NCBI GenBank assembly: GCA_018223415.1
Contig: JAGTTQ010000001.1
Coordinates: forward strand, 2,205,865 to 2,269,864
Direction: 5' to 3'
Origin: Eubacteriaceae bacterium Marseille-Q4139
Lineage (GTDB): Bacteria > Bacillota > Clostridia > Lachnospirales > Lachnospiraceae
DNA length: 64,000 nucleotides
Below the pieces are notes generated by a model. That model worked only from the letters and a program-made list of their open reading frames with translations. It was not told where the DNA came from and made no database searches. Shown here one piece after another: positions 9,298-17,185 of this stretch (within the stretch, counting starts at the first letter, position 1; each line of letters begins with the position of its first letter). The translations under genes and the position numbers were made by a program.

Positions 9298-10470
9298 ATG
9301 AAGATTACAAAAGTCGATGTACTGAGAGCAAAACCCAACGAGCGCGGCTGGACGCCGGTTTTGTGCCGGATTTATACGGACGAGGGAATTTACGGCGACG
9401 GAGAAGCGGCACTGGGATACGGCGGCGTCTCCCGGTCGGCCTTTGGGATGGTTCAGGACTGTGCGGCCAGGATTCTTGGCATGAACCCGTTAGAGCATGA
9501 GGTGATCTGGAACCACCTTTACCGGAACTGCTTCTGGGGACGGAACGGCGGGCCCCTGGTGTTCGGCGGCATCAGCGCCATCGACATCGCCCTCTGGGAC
9601 ATCAAGGGAAAGGCATACGGCGTGCCGGTTCATGAGCTTCTGGGCGGAAAACAGAGGGAAAGCCTGAGGGCTTACGCCAGCCAGATCCAGTTTGGCTGGG
9701 GGCCGGATTACACACCGGCCAGGAGTCTTGAGGACTACGCCAGAGAGGCGAAGAAAGCCATCGACGATGGCTATGACTGCGTAAAAGCCGATTTCTTTTC
9801 CTACAAAGAGGGAGAGGGGCGGTTCACGGAAAACGAACAGGCCGGGCTTTTGAGCCAGGCTCATATGAAGTTAGTCGAAGAGCGGATTGTAGTCACCAGG
9901 GAGGCCATCGGGCCGGATAACGACATCATTTTAGAGAACCACTGCTACACAGACGCGCAGTCGGCCGTCCAGATGGCGAACATGGCAAAGGCGTACCGCA
10001 TGTTTTACTTCGAGGAGCCGACGACGCCGCACCCGGAGCTTTTAAGCTATGTCCACCGGGAGACGGGGCTTCCGGTCGCCAGCGGGGAGCGGATTTTCTC
10101 CAGATGGCAGTATGAAAAGTTCTTTAAAGAGCAGGCAATCCAGATCGCACAGCCGGACATCGGCACAAGCGGCGGGATCACCGAGGTGAAAAAAATCTGC
10201 GATATGGCGTTTACCCATGACGTAGGGATCCAGATCCATATCTGCGGAAGCCCCATCGTCACGGCCGCCTCGCTCCAGCTTGAGTGTACGCTGCCCAACT
10301 TCGTGATCCACGAACAGAACGTCTGGAGCCTCGCACCGTCCTGCCGGGAGCTGGCAATCCATGACTACCAGCCCCACGGCGGAAAGTTCCTGATCCCGGA
10401 TCTGCCGGGAATCGGAAACGAGATTTCCGAAAAGGCCTTTGCAGAAGGCGAGGTCGTTACGATAAAATAG
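9298..10470 (+). CDS. Mandelate racemase/enolase-superfamily sugar-acid dehydratase
   Basis: A 390-residue protein of the D-galactonate/D-mannonate dehydratase type, which removes water from aldonic acids to give 2-keto-3-deoxy acids. Metal-ligand regions appear in order: VKADFF (Asp), LENHCY (Glu), YFEEPTTPH (Glu), then SGERIFSRWQ, and the later histidine in IHICGSPI. The N-terminal capping domain begins MKITKVDVLRAKP. AGAAGGAGG precedes the ATG. No aldolase or kinase lies next to it, so the sugar acid cannot be named. Confidence 0.87.
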   Translation: MKITKVDVLRAKPNERGWTPVLCRIYTDEGIYGDGEAALGYGGVSRSAFGMVQDCAARILGMNPLEHEVIWNHLYRNCFWGRNGGPLVFGGISAIDIALWDIKGKAYGVPVHELLGGKQRESLRAYASQIQFGWGPDYTPARSLEDYAREAKKAIDDGYDCVKADFFSYKEGEGRFTENEQAGLLSQAHMKLVEERIVVTREAIGPDNDIILENHCYTDAQSAVQMANMAKAYRMFYFEEPTTPHPELLSYVHRETGLPVASGERIFSRWQYEKFFKEQAIQIAQPDIGTSGGITEVKKICDMAFTHDVGIQIHICGSPIVTAASLQLECTLPNFVIHEQNVWSLAPSCRELAIHDYQPHGGKFLIPDLPGIGNEISEKAFAEGEVVTIK

Positions 10471-10492
10471 GTGTGCGGCAGAAAAACCTGCG

Positions 10493-11821
10493 TTACAAAA
10501 GCCGGTGCTGCAAGGTGCGGTTCGTGACAAAAACACAGGCCAGCGTCACCGCGGCGACAATCCCCTCGGTGAGAACCATGGCCCACCATACGCCGTCAAG
10601 GCCGAGCCAGGCCGGAAGAAGATATAAAAGCAGCCCGCTGAGGATGAGTCCTCTCAGAAGGGACAGCACCGTGGAGGTGCGTGTCCGCAGGATGGACTGG
10701 AAATAAAAGGTGGCCCAGATGTTGATGCCCATAAACAGGAACGAAATAAAATAAATCCGCATGATGCCCGGGGCTGCGGAAAGCACCTCGGGCGTCGCGT
10801 CCATGAAGAAGCAGATGATCTGCGCCGGGAACAGAATGCCCGACAGCATGAAAACAATGCCCATGGCGATGACGGTCAACTCCGAAATCCGGCGCAGGCT
10901 GGCAATCCGCCTGATCTGTCCGGCACCGAAATTTGTCGTTGCAATCGGCTGGATGGTCTGCCCTACGCCGGTGAAAATGTGCTGGAACATGCCGGAGCAG
11001 GTTAAGACGACGCCGAAAACAGCCAGGGCGGTCTCCCCGCCGTAGCGCATGATCTGATTATTCAGGATACAGGTCAGGATGATAAAGGCAAATTCCAGCA
11101 CGGAGGCGCTGAAGCCAGCCGTGACGGACTTGAAAAATGCCTTCGTAAGCTTCCATGGCCTCACAAGCGTTAAGCTGCTTTTTTGTGAGAACAGGTAAGC
11201 GCAGAGCACGAAAAGCTGAATCACGGTGCCGCCGGCCGTGGCGATTGCCGCACCTGCCATCCCCATGCCCATGGGGAAAACCAGGAACCAGTCTCCGAAA
11301 ACATTAAAAACCCCGCCGGCGATGACGGCGCCCATAACCACATTGGGCGCGCCGTCGCACCGCACCATGCAGGTAAAATAAGCCGACAGGATAAAGGCCG
11401 GGAATGTCCCGATGATCCAGTCGCCGTACTCCAGGACGAGAGGCATGAGAGCGCTGCTTGCCCCGAATAAGGTAAAAATTTCTTTGCGGAACAGGGCTGT
11501 AAACGGCCACACAAGGGCAGTCAGAACCAGTACCAGGATCAGGGAAGCCGTGTAGTAGGCGTTGGCTTTTTCCATGCGGCCCTCACCGCGCGCTTTTCCG
11601 AAGCGGACAGAGCCGCCGATGCCGCAGAGAAAGCCGAACAGGGAGGCAACCCCCATGATCGGATAGATGACCGCGCAGGCGGCCGTTCCGTCTGTGCCGA
11701 CGCCCTTCCCGATGGCGATGGTGTCGACAAAGCTGTATATGGTCGTAACCAGGGCCGAAAAAAGCGAGGGAGCCAGGAATTTCAGATACAGGCTCCCGAT
11801 TTTGTCTTTCAGTAAATCCAT
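10493..11821 (-). CDS. MATE-family efflux transporter
   Basis: A 442-residue membrane protein with about twelve hydrophobic segments in two homologous halves. The start (LYLKFLAPSLFSALVTTIYSFVDTIAIG) is typical of clostridial MATE proteins, which extrude drugs or cationic metabolites using Na+ or H+ gradients. It is divergent from a MerR-family regulator and has a promoter with a 19-bp spacer of the kind MerR proteins activate, so drug-inducible expression is likely. Confidence 0.92.
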   Translation of the reverse strand: MDLLKDKIGSLYLKFLAPSLFSALVTTIYSFVDTIAIGKGVGTDGTAACAVIYPIMGVASLFGFLCGIGGSVRFGKARGEGRMEKANAYYTASLILVLVLTALVWPFTALFRKEIFTLFGASSALMPLVLEYGDWIIGTFPAFILSAYFTCMVRCDGAPNVVMGAVIAGGVFNVFGDWFLVFPMGMGMAGAAIATAGGTVIQLFVLCAYLFSQKSSLTLVRPWKLTKAFFKSVTAGFSASVLEFAFIILTCILNNQIMRYGGETALAVFGVVLTCSGMFQHIFTGVGQTIQPIATTNFGAGQIRRIASLRRISELTVIAMGIVFMLSGILFPAQIICFFMDATPEVLSAAPGIMRIYFISFLFMGINIWATFYFQSILRTRTSTVLSLLRGLILSGLLLYLLPAWLGLDGVWWAMVLTEGIVAAVTLACVFVTNRTLQHRLL

Positions 11822-11842
11822 ATCTTTCTTATCCTCCTTTTC

Positions 11843-11897
11843 TTGACTTCTTTCCCGCAGCGTCCTATTATAAAGTCTAATATTATATGAGAGTCAA
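11843..11897. promoter_or_regulatory. Overlapping divergent promoters between MATE and MerR genes
   Basis: Plus strand, towards merR: TTGACT (11843-11848), 17-bp spacer, TATTAT (11866-11871). Minus strand, towards the MATE gene: TTGACT (11897-11892), 19-bp spacer, TATAAT (11872-11867). The -10 elements overlap. A 19-bp spacer is the hallmark of promoters that MerR proteins activate by DNA distortion. Confidence 0.75.
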
Positions 11898-11911
11898 TAG
11901 GAGCAGAAAAA

Positions 11912-12727
11912 ATGGCAGATAAAAACCACCTGTTTTCCATCGGCCGGCTGTCGAAGCTGACAGGTGTGCATGTCCAGTCTCTTCGCTATTACGAGGAGAT
12001 TGGGATTTTGAAGCCGGCCTATGTGGATCCGGACAGCCAGTACCGGTATTATACGTTTCAGCATGTGAAAATCGTGGAGGCAATCCAGTTCTGCGTGGAG
12101 CTCGATATCCCGTTAAAGCAGTTTAAAGACTTTCTTCTGGAAACAGACGGCCAGATTGATTACGCGAAGCTGATGGCACATGGAACCAGGCTGGCAGAGG
12201 AAAAGATGAAACGGATCCGGAAGCGGCTGGCATTTCTTAAAGAAGTAAAAAACGAGCTGGCCCATGCGGAGGAGTGCCGGGTCAGCCCATATGTGAAGCG
12301 GTATTTCCCGGAACGGCTTTGCTGGACCGTTCCCTATGAGGGGATACAGAGAGGCACGGAATTTTACGGGGCTTTTTACCGTCTGATGTCCGATATGGAG
12401 GCGCGCGGGCTGCCGGCCGGATATTACAGCGGACAGTTCCAGATATGTTCAGGCGGCCAGGCCAGATCGTATCTTTTTCTTGCCATCCGGGAAACGGAAG
12501 AGAAAATCATGGAAGATCCCCGGATTCTTCGAATCCCTGCCGGTGACTATCTCTGCACGGTTTTAAAGGAGAGCGGAATTCATAACGCGCCGGCGCATTT
12601 CCCGGAACTGTTTTCCATGAATTATGACAGGACTGTTGTCGAGGTGGAGCTGTGGTCGGAAAAATTCCCGTATTCGGAGCCTTTTTTTGAACTGCGGTGC
12701 AGCCTGCCTGGGGCAGAGGCGCCGTAA
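11912..12727 (+). CDS. MerR-family regulator with GyrI-like effector domain
   Basis: A 271-residue regulator. The N-terminal winged helix is FSIGRLSKLTGVHVQSLRYYEEIGILKPAYVD, followed by the arginine-tyrosine wing (SQYRYYTFQHVKIVEAI), a dimerisation helix (residues about 85-120), and a C-terminal domain of about 150 residues resembling multidrug-binding (BmrR/GyrI-like) domains. It probably senses a drug and activates the divergent MATE gene through the shared promoter region; autorepression is also expected. The effector is unknown. Confidence 0.88.
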   Translation: MADKNHLFSIGRLSKLTGVHVQSLRYYEEIGILKPAYVDPDSQYRYYTFQHVKIVEAIQFCVELDIPLKQFKDFLLETDGQIDYAKLMAHGTRLAEEKMKRIRKRLAFLKEVKNELAHAEECRVSPYVKRYFPERLCWTVPYEGIQRGTEFYGAFYRLMSDMEARGLPAGYYSGQFQICSGGQARSYLFLAIRETEEKIMEDPRILRIPAGDYLCTVLKESGIHNAPAHFPELFSMNYDRTVVEVELWSEKFPYSEPFFELRCSLPGAEAP

Positions 12728-12808
12728 CGGCTGAAAAAATACATTCTGACAGTTGCATTTCCGGCCCGGCAGCGGTAAGATTAAGGGCATGGAGGTGCTT
12801 GGAAGATT

Positions 12809-13312
12809 ATGTACAACGAGCTGACGAAAAATGACATAAAAAAGATGGAAGAGGAGATCGAGTACCGGAAGCTGGTGGTGAGAAAAGAAGCCATTGAGGC
12901 GGTAAAAGAAGCGCGGGCCCAGGGCGATCTCAGCGAGAATTTTGAATATTACGCCGCAAAGCGCGACAAGAATAAAAATGAGAGCCGGATCCGGTATCTG
13001 GAGCGGATGATTAAGACGGCGAAGGTGATTGCCGACAACTCCAAAGAGGATGAGGTGGGACTTTACAATACGGTTGACGTGTATTTTGAAGATGACGACG
13101 AAACCGAGACCTATAAGGTGGTGACGACGGTTCGCGGCAACTCCTTAAAGGGGCTCATAAGCTCCGAGTCACCCCTTGGAAAGGCGCTTCTCGGGCGAAA
13201 GGTCGGGGACCGGATTCATGTGCAGGTCAACGAAAAGAGCGGCTATGACGTGGTAATCAAGAGAATCGAAAAGACCGTGGACGACGGCAGCGATGCCCTC
13301 AGAAGCTTTTAG
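12809..13312 (+). CDS. GreA/GreB-family transcription elongation factor
   Basis: A 167-residue protein that enters the RNA polymerase secondary channel and stimulates cleavage of backtracked transcripts. Residues 1-75 form the antiparallel coiled coil, with the acidic tip ARAQGDLSENFEYYAAK; residues 90-160 are the FKBP-like domain ending in ESPLGKALLGRKVGDRIHVQV. A GGAGGTGC site precedes the ATG. It may be a second Gre paralogue rather than the main GreA. It is followed 28 bp later by the 2-hydroxycarboxylate transporter. Confidence 0.9.
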   Translation: MYNELTKNDIKKMEEEIEYRKLVVRKEAIEAVKEARAQGDLSENFEYYAAKRDKNKNESRIRYLERMIKTAKVIADNSKEDEVGLYNTVDVYFEDDDETETYKVVTTVRGNSLKGLISSESPLGKALLGRKVGDRIHVQVNEKSGYDVVIKRIEKTVDDGSDALRSF

Positions 13313-13340
13313 CGGGAAACGGCAGCGGGGGAATGAGACG

Positions 13341-14630
13341 ATGAAAGAAAAAACGCAGGCAAAAACGGGAAGCGGAAAGAAAATTCTTGGCCTTCCGCTT
13401 CCATTATATTTCATGGTGTTTGCCCTGACGGCGGCATGTATGGCGGCAGGCTGTGTGCCGATGAGCCTTGTGCCGGCCTTTTTCGTGCTGATGGTGTTCG
13501 GCGAGGGCTTAAACACCATCGGGAACACGGTGCCGGTGGTGAAAACGTACCTGGGCGGCTCCGTGATCTGCATTTTAGGCGCGGCGGCCATCGAGGCGGC
13601 CGGCCTTCTGCCGCAGCAGACGTATGATACGTTAAATTACTTTGTCAATGACAGCGGCTTTCTCGTGTTTTACATTGCGGCGCTGATTACCGGGAGCCTC
13701 TTTAACATCGACAGGAATCTGCTTCTTCGCGCCACGGTGAAGCTGCTTCCGGTGGCCGTGGTTTCCCTGGCGGCCGGGATTCTCCTTTCCGGGATCTTCG
13801 GGATCCTTCTGGGAGAGGGCTTCTGGGGCGGCATCCTTTACGTCGGCGTCCCGATGACGAGCGGCGGGATGACGGCAGGAACCGTGCCGTTATCGGCTAT
13901 CTATTCGGAAACCCTGGGCGTCGATGCGTCGGAGGTGCTCACGAAGATGGCGCCGGCCACGGTGCTTGGAAACTGCGTAGCCATCGTATTCGGCGGACTT
14001 CTCAACAATTTCGGGAAGACCCACCCGGAAACCACGGGTAACGGCATGCTGGTAAACGACGGGAAGCCGGTGAAGGCGCCGGCGCCCATGAAGCCCACTT
14101 TTGCGCTTTTATGTACCGGCATGGTGATCGCCTTTGCTTTTTACCAGCTTGGGGCATTCCTAAATCACTTTGTGCCGATTATTCCAACGTATGCCTGGAT
14201 GATTATCGCCGTCGTGCTGGTGAAGGGGACGGGCATCATGTCCGCGGAGCTGGAGGACGCAGCCAGGGAGTGGGGGCAGTTTGCGATCCACAGCTGGACG
14301 GCAGCGGCGTTAACCGGCATCGGGTTTACGCTCATCGACCTCAACACGATTTTAAAGACCTTAACGCCCCTTTATCTTCTGGCAGTCGTCCTGATTGTGG
14401 CCGTCATCTCTCTGACGGCGGCGTTCCTTGGAAAGCTTGTGGGCTTTTATCCGCTGGAATCGGCCATCGCCGCCGGGATGTGCACGACAAACATGGGCGG
14501 CTCCGGGAATGTGGCCGTCTTAAGCAGCTCTCACAGGATGGAGCTCCTGCCCTTCGCGCAGATCGTTACAAGGTCATGCGGGGCGCTGATGCTGACACTT
14601 GGAGGGATTTTGGTGCAGGTGGTGGGGTGA
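13341..14630 (+). CDS. 2-hydroxycarboxylate (citrate/malate) transporter family protein
   Basis: A 429-residue membrane protein with about eleven hydrophobic segments in two halves. Both halves carry the glycine-rich re-entrant loops of the 2-HCT family: PMTSGGMTAGTVPLS in the first half and TNMGGSGNVAVLSSS in the second. Members such as CitS, CitP and MaeN import citrate, malate or lactate, often in exchange for the fermentation product or with Na+. The ATG at 13341 is preferred to 13293, which lies inside the gre gene. A functional link with the distant citrate-lyase-type operon at 58712-64000 is possible but not shown. Confidence 0.9.
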   Translation: MKEKTQAKTGSGKKILGLPLPLYFMVFALTAACMAAGCVPMSLVPAFFVLMVFGEGLNTIGNTVPVVKTYLGGSVICILGAAAIEAAGLLPQQTYDTLNYFVNDSGFLVFYIAALITGSLFNIDRNLLLRATVKLLPVAVVSLAAGILLSGIFGILLGEGFWGGILYVGVPMTSGGMTAGTVPLSAIYSETLGVDASEVLTKMAPATVLGNCVAIVFGGLLNNFGKTHPETTGNGMLVNDGKPVKAPAPMKPTFALLCTGMVIAFAFYQLGAFLNHFVPIIPTYAWMIIAVVLVKGTGIMSAELEDAAREWGQFAIHSWTAAALTGIGFTLIDLNTILKTLTPLYLLAVVLIVAVISLTAAFLGKLVGFYPLESAIAAGMCTTNMGGSGNVAVLSSSHRMELLPFAQIVTRSCGALMLTLGGILVQVVG

Positions 14631-14795
14631 GAGTTATTAGGTTCTAAGGGAGGCATGGATGGATAGATTGCGGCATTTATACATTTGCTGTGCCAGAAAC
14701 GAGTCCTTTTCATTGCCTTTTACTGCCATTTCTGTTATACTTTTTTTCACGGGCAGAGCCTGATTCGCCTTCTATGACGAAAGGCGGATATTGCG

Positions 14796-15643
14796 ATGAG
14801 AAAAAAGTTTAAGGATCTGGAATTTAAAGATGCGTTTTTGTTTGCGGCGGCCATGGCGGACGAGGAACTCTGCCGTATGCTGCTGGAGAGGAACCTGGAG
14901 ATACCGATCCGTGCCGTGCGCGTGCAGAGCGAGAATACGTTTCTGTTTAACTCGGATTACCGAGGGTGCGGCTGGATGTGTTTGCTGACGACGGGGCGGG
15001 GACGGTCTTTGACGTGGAGATGCAGACGGTGAACCGCGGGGATCTTCCGAAACGGAGCCGGTTATATCAGGCTCATATGGACGTGGGAGCTTTAAAGCCG
15101 GGAGATAGCTTTGACGCGCTGCCGGATAGCTTCATTATTTTCCTCTGAACCTTCGATCCATTCGGCCAGGGGCGGTTCCGCTACATATTTCGGGCCCAGT
15201 GCTTGGAGAGCGGTGGAAGCCTGGAGGACGGCGCCTGTCGGGTGTTTTTAAATACAGCCGGATCGAGAGAGGACGAGGTGCCGCCGGAACTGGTGCAGTT
15301 CCTGCGTTATGTGGGAGATGGCGCTGGGGTCGGGAACTTCCAGGATGACCCGCTGATTTCCAGAATCCAGGAGAGAATCGCAGGGCTTAAGAAGAGCCGC
15401 AGAATGGAGGAGCGTTATATGCTGTTTGCGGAAATGCTTGGAGAAGAGCGGAAGGAAGGGAAAGAAGAAGGCAGAGAGGAAGGGAAGAAAGAAGGAAAAA
15501 AGCTGGGAGAGAAACGGATCCTGGAACTTTTAGAAAAGATGGAGGAAGCCGGCTTGCACCCGGATATTTCAAGGTTCAAAAGGGAGCCGGAGTATCTGGA
15601 GAAAATGCTTGAAAAATTTCATCTGGCCGACTTCGAACAGTAA
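14796..15643 (+). pseudogene. Rpn/PD-(D/E)XK nuclease-family transposase relic (frameshift plus stop)
   Basis: The sequence reads as one family protein in pieces. The first piece (14796-) has FKDLEFKDAFLFAAAM and LERNLEIPI. A one-base deletion near 14960 then moves the frame to VRLDVFADDG...FDVEMQTV, the PD-(D/E)XK core. An in-frame TGA at 15146-15148 interrupts FIIFL*TFDPFGQGR, where the family has Cys/Ser-Thr. The rest runs on in the same frame to 15643, with the charged GKEEGREEGKKEG tail usual in this family. It is the last recognisable item before the defence island, and probably inactive. Confidence 0.82.
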
Positions 15644-15987
15644 GATGGATTCCCGAAATCCGGCCATAACAAAAGAGAAAACGGGAGAGGTATCGGCCTC
15701 TCCTTGTCAAAAGAATTCTGTATTATCCAAAAACAAATCAAACTGTTTATTCTGAAACAAATCTTGAAACAAATCGACCCAAAATCAAAAATGAGAGGGC
15801 GCAGGCTGTCTGCCCGACTGTTTCGTCTGTCCGATTTTTGGCTGGAATATCATTATCATTGGCGAATATAAAGAGAGAAGGCTAAAACTCTTTTCAGCAA
15901 TATAGATTTAGCTTTTGTCGCATTGTACAGAAAAAATAGGGAATTTGTATGGTGAGGCTCTAATACCGGCGTAAGGAACCTTTCCGA

Positions 15988-16016
15988 TTGATTTTATTCG
16001 TTTAAAAGAGTATAAT
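15988..16016 (+). promoter_or_regulatory. Promoter of the sulfur-modification-like operon
   Basis: TTGATT (15988-15993), a 17-bp spacer and consensus TATAAT (16011-16016), 57 bp before the HTH gene. The rest of the 15644-16073 gap contains a short GGAGAGG/CCTCTCC hairpin (15684-15703 region) and AT-rich sequence, with no gene visible. Confidence 0.75.
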
Positions 16017-16073
16017 AAAAACTGGTTTCATATTACTTGAGGCGGAATGCCAGCAAGTTTTGGAAGGTGAAAT

Positions 16074-16265
16074 ATGGATTATATATCGGTCAAAGATGTT
16101 TCTGAAAAGTGGGGGATCTGCCCTCGCAGGATTCAAACACTCTGTAAGGAAGGCAGGATACCAGGGGCGAATCTTGTGGGGCACTCCTGGATTGTCCCGA
16201 TAGATGCTGAAAAACCAAAAGATGCACGAATTAAAAGTGGAAAATATGTTCAGAAATCGAAATAA
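16074..16265 (+). CDS. Small helix-turn-helix (excisionase/MerR-like) DNA-binding protein
   Basis: A 63-residue protein, almost all of it one winged HTH: YISVKDVSEKWGICPRRIQTLCKEGRIPGANLVGHSWIVP, the pattern of the excisionase-family DNA-binding domain common in clostridia. It is the first gene after a strong promoter and is followed by the DUF4007 gene, so it most likely regulates the defence operon; a role in the mobility of the island cannot be excluded. The ATG follows a GAAGGTGAAAT site. Confidence 0.8.
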   Translation: MDYISVKDVSEKWGICPRRIQTLCKEGRIPGANLVGHSWIVPIDAEKPKDARIKSGKYVQKSK

Positions 16266-16296
16266 TCCACAGGAAAAATAAACAGGGAGCAGAATT

Positions 16297-17178
16297 ATGC
16301 AGATTAGCAAGCACGGATCGTTTTACATCAGGAATGGCTGGCCGACAAAGATCATGGATGCATTAAGAGAGCCTCATATTTTTTCTCCTAATAATGAATT
16401 GTATGCAGTGGATACAATTGGTGTTGGGCGTGTCATGATTAAAGCCATGCGCTATTGGGCCACTGTATTAGGAATAGCAAGTGAAGGAAAAGACCAGCAG
16501 GGAATCTATCATACGCTGACCCCGCTGGCAAATGTTATTGCACAGAATGATCTGTATTGCTCAGATCGGGGGACGCTTTGGCTGCTGCACCGCAATGTCG
16601 CCAGAAGCTTTGACGAGGCAACGGCGTGGGCGTGGGCATTTAATATATTTGATCGGTCTTCGTTTACAAAAGAAGAGTTTACGGATGCGTTTTATGTGTA
16701 TCTTCAGAGGGAGGGAGCTTCCTATGTGCGAAAAGCGGTTGAAAAAGAATTTGACTGTTTTAAAAATACATATGTAAGCGAACAGAAATTTTCAGTGAGC
16801 CAGGTGATAGAGGAGAACATGGTTCCGTTTTTTGCACCGCTAAAGCTTATCGAATACAGCGGAAATGGGAGATTTGAGAGGCATAAAACGTCTTCCAGAG
16901 AAATTCCGGCACGTATTTTCCTAATTTGTGTCCTTTTAGATAACTCTGAATATTTACAAAGTAATAGGCAAATCAGCCTGGATCAGCTCATGGAAGAGCC
17001 TGGCCAGGTGGGAAAATACATGAATTTGAGTTCTTCTGCACTGATTGAAATATTGCAGCGGCTGGACAATGACCAGATGTTGAAACTGGTCAATAATTTT
17101 GGGAGCCGCTATATTGAACTGGATAGTATGGATGTTTCAAATATGCTGAACATCTACTATCAAATGATAGGAAGGTAG
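16297..17178 (+). CDS. DUF4007-family protein
   Basis: A 293-residue protein matching the DUF4007 layout: an N-terminal HGSFYIRNGWPTKIMDAL segment, a region resembling a winged helix (TIGVGRVMIKAMRYWATVLGIA), and the diagnostic RGTLWLLHRNVARSFDEATAWAWAFNIF. From recalled family knowledge, DUF4007 genes occur next to DNA phosphorothioation (dnd) and related defence genes; biochemical function is unknown. The C-terminal half has helical repeats, possibly a second winged helix (SSSALIEILQRLDNDQMLKLV). It lies 7 bp before the ATPase gene. Confidence 0.8.
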   Translation: MQISKHGSFYIRNGWPTKIMDALREPHIFSPNNELYAVDTIGVGRVMIKAMRYWATVLGIASEGKDQQGIYHTLTPLANVIAQNDLYCSDRGTLWLLHRNVARSFDEATAWAWAFNIFDRSSFTKEEFTDAFYVYLQREGASYVRKAVEKEFDCFKNTYVSEQKFSVSQVIEENMVPFFAPLKLIEYSGNGRFERHKTSSREIPARIFLICVLLDNSEYLQSNRQISLDQLMEEPGQVGKYMNLSSSALIEILQRLDNDQMLKLVNNFGSRYIELDSMDVSNMLNIYYQMIGR

Positions 17179-17185
17179 ACGACAC

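Noticed and set aside
15788..16016. A tRNA or attachment site at the left edge of the defence island
   Set aside because: No cloverleaf-forming sequence was seen, and I found no direct repeat matching the far edge near 55710.
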